A DNA stretch of 64,000 bases, taken from positions 248,001 to 312,000 of the forward strand of contig NC_007650.1 of NCBI RefSeq assembly GCF_000012365.1, read 5' to 3'. How positions within the stretch are numbered: position 1 is the first letter of the stretch; each line of letters begins with the position of its first letter. The DNA comes from Burkholderia thailandensis E264. GTDB taxonomy: Bacteria > Pseudomonadota > Gammaproteobacteria > Burkholderiales > Burkholderiaceae. This document shows positions 43,583-53,070 of this stretch, piece by piece. Below the pieces are notes generated by a model. It did no database searches. It saw only the letters and a program-made list of their open reading frames with translations, and was not told the origin of the DNA. Both the position numbers and the translations under genes were made by a program.

Positions 43583-44148
43583 TCACGCCGAGGCCGCGGC
43601 ACGCTCGCGCAACCACTGATGCGCGGGATCGCGATGCGAGCGCTCGTGCCGGTGCATCGGCATCCGGAGGCCGGGCGCGTCGATCGGCCGCTCGACGACT
43701 TGCGGCGCGCGGCTGTCGCGCACGCGCCGCTTGCTGAAGAGCGCGCGGCGACGCCATAGAGGAACGCGCGGCCGATCATCGTGCCGCGCGCGCCGAGCGC
43801 GACCGCCTTCAGCACGTCCTGGCCCGTGCGCACGCCGCCGTCGAGCCACACTTCGGCGCGCCTGCCGGCCGCGTCGACGACGGCGGGCAATGCCTCGACC
43901 GACGACATCGCGCCGTCCAACTGGCGGCCGCCGTGGTTCGATACAACGCGCGCATCCGCGCCCGCATCGACCGCGCGGATCGCGTCGTCCGGATCGAGCA
44001 CGCCCTTGACGATCAGCTTGCCGCCCCACCGCAGCCGGACCCATTCGACGTCGCGCCAGCCAATCGTCGGATCGAACTGCTCGCGCGTCCACGAATCGAG
44101 CGACGACATGTCGGTCACGCCCTTCACGTGCCCGACGATGTTGCCGAA
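43583..44148 (-). pseudogene. Chimeric remnant: 3' part of an lldD-type gene fused to a LysR C-terminus
   Basis: From about 44148 to 43752 the minus strand encodes the C-terminal half of an FMN-dependent alpha-hydroxyacid dehydrogenase: FGNIVGHVKGVTDMSSLDSW, LIVKGVLDPDDA, VVSNHGGRQLDG, EVWLDGGVRTGQDVLKA and GTMIGRAFLYG. The N-terminal half is missing. Right after FLYG the frame changes and the next ~50 codons (43745-43583) read ALFSKRRVRDSRAP then MPMHRHERSHRDPAHQWLRE, the typical end of a LysR protein. The pattern is that of a deletion that joined two genes. The neighbouring MHS transporter may once have belonged with lldD. Confidence 0.75.
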
Positions 44149-44277
44149 ATGGCGGCGGCGAGCGCGCGCGCGTGATTTCGCGATACCGAGGAAGCCGGGC
44201 GCAGGCGGCCGTGCGTCATGCGGCGAAGGACGCAGCCGCCCGGACGCCGCGCGCGCGCCGCCGCATGCCGCGCGGGC

Positions 44278-45603
44278 TCACGAATTCGCCGCGAGCGCAT
44301 GCGGCGCGGTTGCGCCCGGCTTGCGGCGATACCGCCCAAGCCCGACGATGCCGACGAGCGACACGAATGACAGCAGCGAGAAGAACAGCGCGAGCGGCAG
44401 CCATTCGCCCCGAAAGCGCTGCGCGATCATCGTGCCGACGAGCGGCGTGGTGCCGCCCGCGACGAGCGCGCACAGCTGGTACGCGATCGAGATGCCCGAA
44501 TAGCGCACGCGCGTCGGGAACGCGGCCGTCATGAAGCCGGCGATCACCGCGTAGACCGCGGACAGCGTGACGACCGCGAACGCGATGCCCGCGACGATCG
44601 CGGCCGGATCGTGCGTGCGCACGAGGACGAACATCGGATACGGCGTGAGCATCGACAGCAGCGCCGCGCAGGTCAGAAAGCGCGTTTCGCCGACGCGTTG
44701 CGCGATCAGCGCCGAGACGGGCTGCGACAGCAGCTGGATGATCGTGACCGCGAACAGGCAATCGAGGATGAGCGATTTCGACATCCCGAGATACGTCGTC
44801 ACGTACGAGATCATGAACGTGTTCGTGAAGAAGAAGCCGGCGGAGCCGATCGTCGTCGCGGCCGAGGCGAGCACGATCGGATACCACGCGGTGCGCAGCG
44901 CCTCGGCGACCGGAAATCTGGCGACCGCGCGGCTGTCGCGCATGCGCTCGAACTCCGGCGATTCGTTGACGCCGAGCCGGACCGCCAGCCCGATCAGCAG
45001 CAGCACGAAGCTCGCGAGAAACGGCAGGCGCCAGCCCCATGCGACGAAGCTGCCGTGATCGAGCGACGTGACGCAGCGGAACGCGAGCAGCGACAGGATC
45101 AGCCCGGCCGGGCTGCCCATCTGCGGAAACGACGCGAAGAACGTCCTGCGCGCGGCGCTCGCGTGCTCGCTCGCCATCAGCACCGCGCCGCCCCATTCGC
45201 CGCCCACGGCGATGCCCTGGAGGATGCGCAGCAGCACGAGCAGCGCGGGCGCCCAGACGCCGATCGTCGCGTAACCGGGCAACAGGCCGATGCCGGTCGT
45301 CGCGATTCCCATCAGGAACATCGTCAGGACGAGCATTTTCTTGCGGCCGATCCGGTCGCCGAGATGGCCGAACACCGCGCCGCTCAGCGGGCGCGCGACG
45401 AAGCCGACGAAGAACGTCGCGAACGACGCCATCGTGCTGACGAAGCGGTTGCCGCTCGGGAAGAACACGTCGCCGAGCACGAGCGCGGCTGCGGTGGCGT
45501 ACGTGTAGTAATCGTAGAACTCGACGGTGGTGCCGATGAAGGCGGCCAGCGCGGCGCGCACGGGTTGGGGCTGGTGGGGCGTGCGGGGCGTCGGGGTTGG
45601 CAT
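44278..45603 (-). CDS. MFS transporter, metabolite:H+ symporter (MHS) family
   Basis: 441 residues, 12 hydrophobic segments. The MHS signature is clear: FIGTTVEFYDYYTYATAAAL at the N-terminus, GHLGDRIGRKKMLV between helices 2 and 3, and LRILQGIAVGGEWGGA. Such carriers import carboxylates, betaines, shikimate or dicarboxylates with protons. It is followed by the lldD/lysR scar, so its substrate may have been a 2-hydroxyacid such as lactate or mandelate (inference). The start at 45603 begins before the first helix; a longer upstream frame reads low-complexity Pro/Thr sequence. Confidence 0.9.
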   Translation of the reverse strand: MPTPTPRTPHQPQPVRAALAAFIGTTVEFYDYYTYATAAALVLGDVFFPSGNRFVSTMASFATFFVGFVARPLSGAVFGHLGDRIGRKKMLVLTMFLMGIATTGIGLLPGYATIGVWAPALLVLLRILQGIAVGGEWGGAVLMASEHASAARRTFFASFPQMGSPAGLILSLLAFRCVTSLDHGSFVAWGWRLPFLASFVLLLIGLAVRLGVNESPEFERMRDSRAVARFPVAEALRTAWYPIVLASAATTIGSAGFFFTNTFMISYVTTYLGMSKSLILDCLFAVTIIQLLSQPVSALIAQRVGETRFLTCAALLSMLTPYPMFVLVRTHDPAAIVAGIAFAVVTLSAVYAVIAGFMTAAFPTRVRYSGISIAYQLCALVAGGTTPLVGTMIAQRFRGEWLPLALFFSLLSFVSLVGIVGLGRYRRKPGATAPHALAANS

Positions 45604-46045
45604 GGGCGGTCCTTTGGGTTCGGATGCTGCGTGATGCCGGGGCTTCGGGATGGTTGGGGGCGGCGCGGGCGGCGGAAGCGGTGAGTCGTTTTGTCGTCGC
45701 TTCGCGTCGCCTCGACTGTCGCCGGATTGCCTTCGTTCAATCCTGTTTTCTGATGCGAATCGCTGTTGAGGCATGTGTGCGGCGTGCGCGTCGATGGCCG
45801 ATTGAGCAAGGCGGCATGGCGCGCGGCGGCGCGCCCGTCGCTGTCGTGGCATTCGAGCGGATGGATGCGCCTGCTCGCGCGGCGTCCGCTGGGAGCAGCC
45901 GTGCGCCGTGCGCGCAGAGATTGACCGAATCGGGCCGCGTGCGGGTAGCTACAGGCGATCGGAGGTGGAAAAGTTTCTGTCCCGCGCATTCGGCGGGCGT
46001 TGCGGCCGCGCGCGGACGGGTGCAACCGGCCGCGCGCGGGACACG
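45604..46045. other. Intergenic region
   Basis: 442 bp between two minus-strand genes. It should hold the promoter of the MHS transporter gene. I see no gene, repeat or clear promoter boxes. Confidence 0.45.
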
Positions 46046-46684
46046 TCAGTTCTTCTCGTACGCGAACTGGATGCCGGCCGTGCCGCCGGTTTCGATGAAC
46101 AGGTTCATGAACGCCGGTACGGTTTCGCTGCGTGCCCAGTCGCGCTGAAGCTCGCAGAACAGTTGGGCGACGCTGATCATCTTGCCGCCCGCCTGTTCGA
46201 TGCGGCGCAGCGCGGCTTCGTGCGCCGCGACGGACGTGCCGCCGACAGCATCGACGACGACGTATACCTCGTAGCCGGCCTTCAGGGCGTCGAGCGCCGG
46301 GAACGTCAGGCAGGCCTCCGTCCAGAGCGCCGTCATGATCAACTTCTTGCGGCCCGTTGCCTCGACCGCCTGACGGAATTCGACGTCTTCCCACGAGTTG
46401 ATGCTCGTGCGATCGTAGGTCGGGTAATCGCCAAGCACCGCGCGCAGTTGCGGGACGGGCGGCTTGTTCAGGCCGGTCTTCACGTTGACCGTCGAATGGA
46501 CGATCGGCAGCTTGTATGCGACCGCGGCCTTCGCGGCCCCCACGATGTTGTCGAGCAGCAGTTGACGATCCATCGACGCGATCGAATTCACCTGGACCGG
46601 CTGGTAATCGATGATGACGAATGCCGCGTTCAACGGTGTGAGCAGGTGATCGCTTGCGGGGTCGCGAATGGGTTCGCTCGCCAT
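46046..46684 (-). CDS. Isochorismatase-fold hydrolase (YcaC-like)
   Basis: 212 residues. Cysteine-hydrolase triad pattern: Asp in FVIIDYQPVQVNSI, Lys in the RKKLIM region and Cys in ALWTEACLTFPALDA. AVGGTSVAAHEAALRRIEQAG matches YcaC-type proteins whose substrates remain largely unknown. Length is normal. GGAGG lies 5-9 nt upstream of the ATG at 46684. A LysR gene runs divergently 511 nt away and is the likely regulator, an arrangement common for YcaC homologues in Burkholderiales and Pseudomonas (recollection). Confidence 0.88.
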   Translation of the reverse strand: MASEPIRDPASDHLLTPLNAAFVIIDYQPVQVNSIASMDRQLLLDNIVGAAKAAVAYKLPIVHSTVNVKTGLNKPPVPQLRAVLGDYPTYDRTSINSWEDVEFRQAVEATGRKKLIMTALWTEACLTFPALDALKAGYEVYVVVDAVGGTSVAAHEAALRRIEQAGGKMISVAQLFCELQRDWARSETVPAFMNLFIETGGTAGIQFAYEKN

Positions 46685-47195
46685 GGTGGCCTCCAGAAAC
46701 AGTGCAAGAAGTGGACAACGCGTCCCGATGGTCGATGCTTGGCGCATCCCCGCAGCGTCGGGACAATCGCTGCGGCGGTTCATCTCCGGCTGCCGCGAAC
46801 TTCCGACTCCGGTCGTGCGGCGGGCGCAGGCCGCAAGCCCGGTCAATCCGTCCGGCGGGCGATGCGCGGGCCGGCGTCGCGCTTCGGCGCCGGCGATCCG
46901 TTCGAGCCGGCCTCGAGGCGCGCGGTCGGGATCGCCGCCCGATCGAAGTGCTTCGCTGGATCGGTTCGTGCCGACAGGTTCGGGACGCCTCCGGGGCAAT
47001 GTCGCGCGCGAGCGAAAGCGGCCCGGTGTGGCGATCCGTCGGAGCCCCGCGGCGTTCTGCTCGTCAAGGCCGCCGTCCGGCACGCTCATATGACTGCGCG
47101 ACGGGGCCGATCGGCACGAACCAAAATCCTATTCGTGCAACAAGCCGGTTTCCAGTCCCGTAAAATGCCTTCAGTGTTCTATGCGTGGAACAATC
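46685..47195. other. Divergent intergenic region
   Basis: 511 bp between the YcaC-like and LysR genes. Unusually long for a LysR-target pair; no gene or strong palindrome is visible. The 100 nt before the LysR gene are AT-richer and should hold its promoter. Confidence 0.45.
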
Positions 47196-48089
47196 ATGGA
47201 TGATCTGAACGATCTCTATTATTTTGTGAAGGTGGTCGAGCACGGGGGATTCACTCAGGCCGGGCGGGCGCTGGGCGTGCCGAAGTCGACGCTGAGCCGG
47301 CGTATCGCGGCGCTGGAGGCGCAATACGATGTGCGGCTGTTGCAGCGGACAACGCGTCATTTCACCGTCACGGAAACCGGGCGCGAGTTTTACGATCGCT
47401 GCCTCGGCGTGCTGGTGGAAGCCGAGGCGGCGCGCGAGGTCATAGAGCGCAAGCACGCCGAGCCGCAGGGCATCGTCAGCCTCAGTTGCCCGACGGCGCT
47501 GCTCGAGTATCGCGTCAGCGGCCTGGTGGCGCGATTCATGGCCATTCATCCGAAGGTGCAGGTGCACCTGGAAGCCACGAACCGCCGCGTCGACCTGCTG
47601 AGCGAAGGCATCGATCTCGCACTCCGCGTGCGCTTCCCTCCGCTGGAAGACAGCGGCCTTGTCATGCGGGTCCTCGGCGACAGCCCGCAGCGGCTGGTGG
47701 CGGCTCCTCACTTGCTGGGCGGGCGTGATTTGCCGACGTCCCCTGACGAGCTGGCGGGTGTCCCGAGCGTCGACTGGGGGCCGCCACGGCACCACCTATG
47801 GCAATTGGTGGGGCCGCAGGGCGTGGAAGCGCAATTGCGCCATCACCCCCGTTTCATCACGGACGACATGCATGCGCTGCGCGATGCAGCTCTACATGGC
47901 GTCGGCATCGCGCAACTGCCGTGCATGGTTGTCGAGGATGACTTGCGCGACGGCACCCTTGTCGACGTCCTGCCGGGCTGGGTGCCCAAGGGAGGCGTGA
48001 TCCATGCGGTATTCCCGTCCCGGCGCGGCCTTCTGCCGCGTGTGCGCTTGCTGATCGACTTTCTGGCGGCCCATATCCAGAAGGACTGA
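47196..48089 (+). CDS. LysR-family regulator divergent from the YcaC-like gene
   Basis: 297 residues. HTH domain begins MDDLNDLYYFVKVVEHGGF and includes GVPKSTLSRRIAALEAQYD; the effector domain has GIVSLSCPTALLEYRVSG, of the CrgA/AaeR type. A start at 47196 was chosen over an ATG 15 nt upstream because LysR proteins of this branch begin M-[DE]-[DR]-L. Lower GC wobble than many neighbours is seen in parts (for example the region near 47700-47900), but not enough to claim transfer. Confidence 0.88.
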   Translation: MDDLNDLYYFVKVVEHGGFTQAGRALGVPKSTLSRRIAALEAQYDVRLLQRTTRHFTVTETGREFYDRCLGVLVEAEAAREVIERKHAEPQGIVSLSCPTALLEYRVSGLVARFMAIHPKVQVHLEATNRRVDLLSEGIDLALRVRFPPLEDSGLVMRVLGDSPQRLVAAPHLLGGRDLPTSPDELAGVPSVDWGPPRHHLWQLVGPQGVEAQLRHHPRFITDDMHALRDAALHGVGIAQLPCMVVEDDLRDGTLVDVLPGWVPKGGVIHAVFPSRRGLLPRVRLLIDFLAAHIQKD

Positions 48090-48376
48090 CGTGGGCGATT
48101 CCCGCGGGCCTGCCTCATCGCTTCCGCATTCCGAGAGCCGGTTCAAAGGGACGTCGCTCGATGCCGGCCGGCTCCGACGAGGCTGCCCTCGGGACAGCGA
48201 AGCAGACCGAAGGACGATGACGTGGCGGCCGGCGAGCGGTCGCTTGCCGGCCAGGCGCCGTCATTGACTCAGATGAACTGTTCGACATCCAGGAGGCCGC
48301 TTTGCTCCTCGAGGCGTGCGCGCAAGAGGGAACTGGACGATCGCGTCATTCTCTTTCCGTATCGAAAGGCATCGGC

Positions 48377-49330
48377 TCAAGCCGCGGGCGCGCGCGCGGC
48401 CGCCGTGTGTCGCCTCGCCGCATAATCGTCCGATTCAGCCCGCAGCCAGTCGACGAACATCTTGACCCGCGCATCTTCCGGCTGCGCGCAAATCGCCTTG
48501 TATTGCGCGGGAGCGGGCACGCGACATCCGAGCACGTTGACGAGCCGGCCGCGCGCGATTTCGTCGTTGACGAGCGCTTCCCGGCACACCACCACGCCTT
48601 GCCCGGCAACCGCCGCTCCGATCGCGAGACTCGCCAGATTGAACTCCGGCCCCCGCAACTCCCCCGCATAACCCGGCACGACGGCATCGAGCCACGTCCG
48701 CCATTCGACGTACCGCGGCGCATCCGGCCACGCCGATGCATCGTGCAGCGGCACGACGCTCGATATCCATTTCGCCGTCGCGCGCGGCGGATGCCGGCCG
48801 AGATACGCGGGCGCGGCGGCCGCGACGAGATACTCGTCGAACAGCGGCTCGACGTGCAGCGCGCGGTAGTCGAACGGGTCCCAGCGAATCGCGACGTCGA
48901 TGTCGTCCGCGCGCATCGTCTCGCGGTCGATCGCGTGAAACTCCGCTCGCAGCCGCACCGGCGTCTGCGGATGCAGCCGATGAAATTCGCTCAGCCTCGG
49001 CATCAGCCATTGCAGCGCGAACGACGGCAGGCAGCTCACCTGCAACGGCGCGTCGGGCGCGCTCAGTTGCCGCAGCGTCCGGCCGAGCGAACCGAACGCC
49101 GTCGCGGTCGCTTCGTACAGCACGCTGCCCTTCGGCGTCAGCGCGAGCCCGCGCGCATGGCGCACGAACAGCGGGTAGCCGAGGCGCGCTTCGAGCTGGC
49201 GGATCTGCTGGCTGATCGCGCTTTGCGTCAGATGCAGCGCGCCGGCCGCTTTCGTGAAGCTGCCGAGCCGGCCCGCCGCCTCGAAGCAGCGCAGCGCGCC
49301 GAGCAGCGGCGCATCGAGCTTGATATCCAT
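48377..49330 (-). CDS. LysR/GcvA-type regulator divergent from D-serine dehydratase
   Basis: 317 residues. GcvA-like HTH (PLLGALRCFEAAGRLGSFTKAA, LTQSAISQQIRQLEARLGY) and effector domain with LQVSCLPSFALQWLMPRLSEF. Divergently transcribed from dsdA across 90 bp, the same relation as DsdC-dsdA in enterobacteria, so it is the probable D-serine-responsive activator (inference). The C-terminal ~20 residues are an Ala/Arg-rich tail not typical for the family. Confidence 0.88.
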   Translation of the reverse strand: MDIKLDAPLLGALRCFEAAGRLGSFTKAAGALHLTQSAISQQIRQLEARLGYPLFVRHARGLALTPKGSVLYEATATAFGSLGRTLRQLSAPDAPLQVSCLPSFALQWLMPRLSEFHRLHPQTPVRLRAEFHAIDRETMRADDIDVAIRWDPFDYRALHVEPLFDEYLVAAAAPAYLGRHPPRATAKWISSVVPLHDASAWPDAPRYVEWRTWLDAVVPGYAGELRGPEFNLASLAIGAAVAGQGVVVCREALVNDEIARGRLVNVLGCRVPAPAQYKAICAQPEDARVKMFVDWLRAESDDYAARRHTAAARAPAA

Positions 49331-49420
49331 TAGCGTGACTTATGCATTTGCAAGAATTGATCGCTTCATCGTGCCGCTCGTGGGTCGTACGATAAGCGCT
49401 TCTTTATCGCATTTTATTTC

Positions 49421-50755
49421 ATGCTCATGCACGACGTCCGACCGCTTCCGCTAGATCCCAATCTATTAGCCATACTTCAGGCTGGCTCGCCGACGCTGTG
49501 GCTCAATCCGCATCAGGGCGAGCCGCTGCCGGACTTCGCGCCGACCGCCGCCGATCTCGCCGAAGCCGGCGCGCGCCTGCACCGCTGCGCGGGCTTGCTG
49601 GCCGAGCTGTTTCCCGAACTGCGGCCGTTGGGCGGGCGCATCGCGTCGCCGTTGCAGCCGGCCGAGCCGTTGAAGCGCGCCGATCACGCGCAAGCGGGCG
49701 CGTGGTTCGTCAAGCGCGACGACGCGTTGCCGGTTGCGGGGTCGATCAAGGCGCGCGGCGGTTTTCATGAGGTGCTCGCGCTCGCCGAGTCGATCGCCGA
49801 ACGGCATGGCCTCGTCAGCGCCGGCGCCGACCGGCGCGCGCTCGCGAGCGGCGAAGCGCACGCGCTGTTCGCGCGTCATACGGTGATGGTCGGCAGCACC
49901 GGCAATCTCGGCTTGAGCATCGGGATGCTCGCGTCGGCGCTCGGGTTCCGGACCGTCGTGCACATGTCCGCCGATGCGAAGGCGTGGAAGAGGGCGCGCC
50001 TGCGCACGCGCGGCGTGGACGTGGTCGAACACGCGGGCGACTACGCAAAGGCGGTCGACGCCGGGCGGCGTCAGGCCGCCGGGATGCCGCGCTGTCATTT
50101 CGTCGACGACGAAGGCTCGCGGATGCTGTTTCTCGGCTACGCGACGGCCGCCGCCGAACTCGCCGCGCAGCTCGCGCAGGCGGGCCGCCCGGTCGACGCG
50201 CGCCATCCGCTGTTCGTCCACCTTCCATGCGGCGTCGGCGGCGCGCCGGGCGGCATCGCGTACGGGCTGAAAGCGCGGTACGGCGAGCACGTGCATGTGT
50301 TCGTGGCCGAGCCCACCGCGTCGCCTTGCGTGCTCGTGCAGCTCGCGAGCGGCGGCGCGCATCCGGTTTCCGTCTACGACGTCGGCCTCGACAATCGGAC
50401 CGAGGCGGACGGGCTGGCGGTCGCGCAGGCGTCGCATCTCGCCGGTCCGCTGTTGCGCGCGCAAGCGGCGGGCGTGTTCACGGTCGACGATCGTCAGTTG
50501 TTCGCGCATCTGCTCGACGCGCGCGAGCGGCTGGGCATCGATCTCGAGCCGTCCGCGGCGGCGGCGTTCGGCGGCCCGGCGTGGCTCGCGGGATCGGAGG
50601 CGGGGCGCGCCTATCTGCGCGGCCGCGGAATCGTTCCGGAGGCGGCGACGCACGTGATCTGGGCGACGGGCGGCTCGCTCGTGCCGGCGGAAGAGCATCG
50701 GCGCTTCCAGGCGCGGGCGTGCGCGCAGCGGCGGGAGAGCGGCGCGGGCGCGTGA
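49421..50755 (+). CDS. dsdA: D-serine dehydratase
   Basis: 444 residues, the DsdA length. The PLP-binding Lys lies in [29 protein letters not shown] is the cofactor/substrate loop, and [15 protein letters not shown] is the glycine-rich phosphate-binding loop. The region [13 protein letters not shown] and the N-terminal [11 protein letters not shown] also match DsdA. It converts D-serine to pyruvate and ammonia, detoxifying and using D-serine. Two candidate starts (49421 and 49427) differ by two residues. The GcvA-like regulator faces it. The gene ends 111 nt before a hexamer microsatellite. Confidence 0.93.
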   Translation: MLMHDVRPLPLDPNLLAILQAGSPTLWLNPHQGEPLPDFAPTAADLAEAGARLHRCAGLLAELFPELRPLGGRIASPLQPAEPLKRADHAQAGAWFVKRDDALPVAGSIKARGGFHEVLALAESIAERHGLVSAGADRRALASGEAHALFARHTVMVGSTGNLGLSIGMLASALGFRTVVHMSADAKAWKRARLRTRGVDVVEHAGDYAKAVDAGRRQAAGMPRCHFVDDEGSRMLFLGYATAAAELAAQLAQAGRPVDARHPLFVHLPCGVGGAPGGIAYGLKARYGEHVHVFVAEPTASPCVLVQLASGGAHPVSVYDVGLDNRTEADGLAVAQASHLAGPLLRAQAAGVFTVDDRQLFAHLLDARERLGIDLEPSAAAAFGGPAWLAGSEAGRAYLRGRGIVPEAATHVIWATGGSLVPAEEHRRFQARACAQRRESGAGA

Positions 50756-50866
50756 GGGCGCACGAGGATGCGCGAAGGTGAGCGAGGAGGTTCGACGGCG
50801 TGTGAAGTCGCGAGGGCGATGGCGGCGCGCGACGCCTGCCGGCAGGTCGATCCGGCGATCCGCGCC

Positions 50867-51005
<139 letters not shown>

Positions 51006-51014
51006 GTGCGTGCG

Positions 51015-51911
51015 CTACGCGCCGTCGCGCCGCGCCTCGCGGATCAGCCAGGCCTCGGTTTTCGCGATGTCGTCCGGACGCCGCGGCTCGTTCGGATAGA
51101 CGATGTAATAGCCGATCGACAGCGGCAGCGCGAAATCGAAGAGCCGGCGCAGCCGTCCGGCCTCGATGTCGCGCGCGACGAGCTGATCGCTCGCGAGCGC
51201 AACGCCGTGCCCGGCGATCGCCGCGTCGATCGCGAGCGACGACTGATTGAAGCGCGGCCCCTTGGCCGGATCGACGGCGGCGCGCTCGGGCAGCGCGGCG
51301 AGAAACTCGGGCCACAGGTCGTGCGCGTCGTGCAGCAGCACCTGTCCGGCGAGATCGCGCGCGCGCGCGCCGGACGGCGCGAGCAGGGCGGGGCTGCAAA
51401 CCGCATGGATGTCGACCGGAAACAGCAAGCGCGCGACGAGCCCCTTGCCGAACGGCGGCTTGCCGTAGCGAATCGCGAGATCGACGCCGTCGCCCTGAAA
51501 GGTCGCGAATTGCGAATCGGCGATCACGCGGATGTCGACGTCCGGATGCTCGTCGCCGAAGCTCGCGAGCCGCGGAATCAGCCAGCGCGACGCGAACGAC
51601 GGCGTCGTGCTGATCGTGACGCTCGAACGGCGCTTCGCGAGCCGGTCCGTCGCGTCGCCGATCAGGTTCAGCGCGCGGCGCACGTCGGCGAAATAGGCGA
51701 GCCCGTCGGCCGTCAGCGCGAGGCCGCGCGGCAGGCGTTCGAACAGTCTCACGCCCAGCGTGTCCTCGAGATGGCGCACCTGTTGCGCGACCGCGCCTTG
51801 CGTGACGCCGATCTCGCCGGCCGCCGCGCGGAAGTTCAGATGCCGCGCCGACACCTCGAACGCACGAAGCGCATTCAGCGGCGGCAGGCGGCCGGGCATT
51901 CGAGCACGCAT
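51015..51911 (-). CDS. LysR/GcvA-type regulator divergent from an SDR gene
   Basis: 298 residues. HTH PLNALRAFEVSARHLNFR / AAGEIGVTQGAVAQQVRHLE and a GcvA-type effector domain (VTISTTPSFASRWLIPRLASF). The start could be 51911 or 51899 (MPGRLPPL); both give normal length. Divergent from the SDR gene across 203 bp, with several A/T-rich stretches that probably hold both promoters. The microsatellite array lies just past its stop codon. Confidence 0.88.
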   Translation of the reverse strand: MRARMPGRLPPLNALRAFEVSARHLNFRAAAGEIGVTQGAVAQQVRHLEDTLGVRLFERLPRGLALTADGLAYFADVRRALNLIGDATDRLAKRRSSVTISTTPSFASRWLIPRLASFGDEHPDVDIRVIADSQFATFQGDGVDLAIRYGKPPFGKGLVARLLFPVDIHAVCSPALLAPSGARARDLAGQVLLHDAHDLWPEFLAALPERAAVDPAKGPRFNQSSLAIDAAIAGHGVALASDQLVARDIEAGRLRRLFDFALPLSIGYYIVYPNEPRRPDDIAKTEAWLIREARRDGA

Positions 51912-52114
51912 GCTGAAACGGAATAAGCGATAAAAGTGATCGAGACAGCAGAAAAACTATCGTCAGACATCAGAAACGATGATTCGACATCACGCAGCGC
52001 CGGGCCTAAATTACCACGTCGCGGCCGGCGCGTGGAAGCCACGGCGCACAAGGCATCGAAAGGGACAACGCGCGGCGGCGAGCACGGCTTGCGCCGCATT
52101 CGAGGGAGATCGTC

Positions 52115-52819
52115 ATGGCAGGAGAAAAAGTCGCATTGATCACGGCGGCGGGAAAGGGCATCGGCGCGGCGATCGCGCGCGAGCTCGCGTCGGCCGGCTA
52201 TCGTGTCGCGCTGATGTCGCCGTCGGGCAGCGCGGTCGCGCTCGCGGGCGAGCTGGGCGGCTTCGGGGTTCGCGGCTCGGTCGCCGACGAGGCCGACCTC
52301 GACCGGCTCGTGCGCGAGACGCTCGCGCGCTACGGCCGCATCGACGCGGTCGTCAACAACACCGGCCATCCGCCGAAGGGCGACCTGCTGTCGATCGAGG
52401 ACGCGAGCTGGCACGACGCGCTCGATCTGGTGCTGCTGAACGTCGTTCGGCTGATGCGCCGCGTGACGCCGGTCTTCCAGGCGCAGGGCGGCGGCGCGGC
52501 CGTCAACATGTCGAGCTTCGCGGCCGTCGCGCCGGAGCAGCCGATGCCGGTGTCGTCGGTGCTGCGCGCGGCGCTCGGCGCGTGGACGCGCCTGTACGCC
52601 GAGCGCTACGCGGCCGACAACATCCGGATGAACGCGGTGCTGCCGGGCTTCGTCGACAGTTGGCCCGAGACGCCCGAGATCGTCGCGCGCATTCCAGCGG
52701 GGCGCTTCGGCAGGACGCAGGAGATCGCGAAGACCGTCGCGTTCCTGCTGTCGGACGGCGCGGGGTATGTGACGGGGCAGAGCATTCGCGTCGACGGCGG
52801 GATCGTGCGGGCGATGTGA
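52115..52819 (+). CDS. Short-chain dehydrogenase-like protein lacking the catalytic Tyr/Lys
   Basis: 234 residues with an SDR fold: ALITAAGKGIGAAIARELA for the dinucleotide, VVNNTGHPP for the NNAG motif, VNMSSFAAVAP for the serine strand, and a C-terminal QSIRVDGGIVRAM. At the YxxxK position the sequence reads SSVLRAAL, so Tyr is replaced by Ser and Lys by Arg. It may have altered chemistry or be a binding/regulatory protein. GAGGGAG lies just upstream of the start. Divergent LysR is the probable regulator. Confidence 0.88.
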   Translation: MAGEKVALITAAGKGIGAAIARELASAGYRVALMSPSGSAVALAGELGGFGVRGSVADEADLDRLVRETLARYGRIDAVVNNTGHPPKGDLLSIEDASWHDALDLVLLNVVRLMRRVTPVFQAQGGGAAVNMSSFAAVAPEQPMPVSSVLRAALGAWTRLYAERYAADNIRMNAVLPGFVDSWPETPEIVARIPAGRFGRTQEIAKTVAFLLSDGAGYVTGQSIRVDGGIVRAM

Positions 52820-53070
52820 GACGGGCGGCGCATGCCGGCTCGCGCGCCGCGTTCATCGCGGCCCGCCGTGCTCCGCGTTCGACGCGCACGGGCGAGTGTG
52901 CCGCAATCGGCCCGCCGCATTCCCGGCGGGCTGCCGCGAGCCGAGACGGCCCGCCTTGACGCGCGCGCGGGCGCGGCCGACACTGGCTCGACCGGCGAAC
53001 GGGGCAGGCCGTCCGAATCGGCCCCGGTTCGCCACGACGCTTCGCCCTCCATTCGCGCAGGTCCGTTGCG

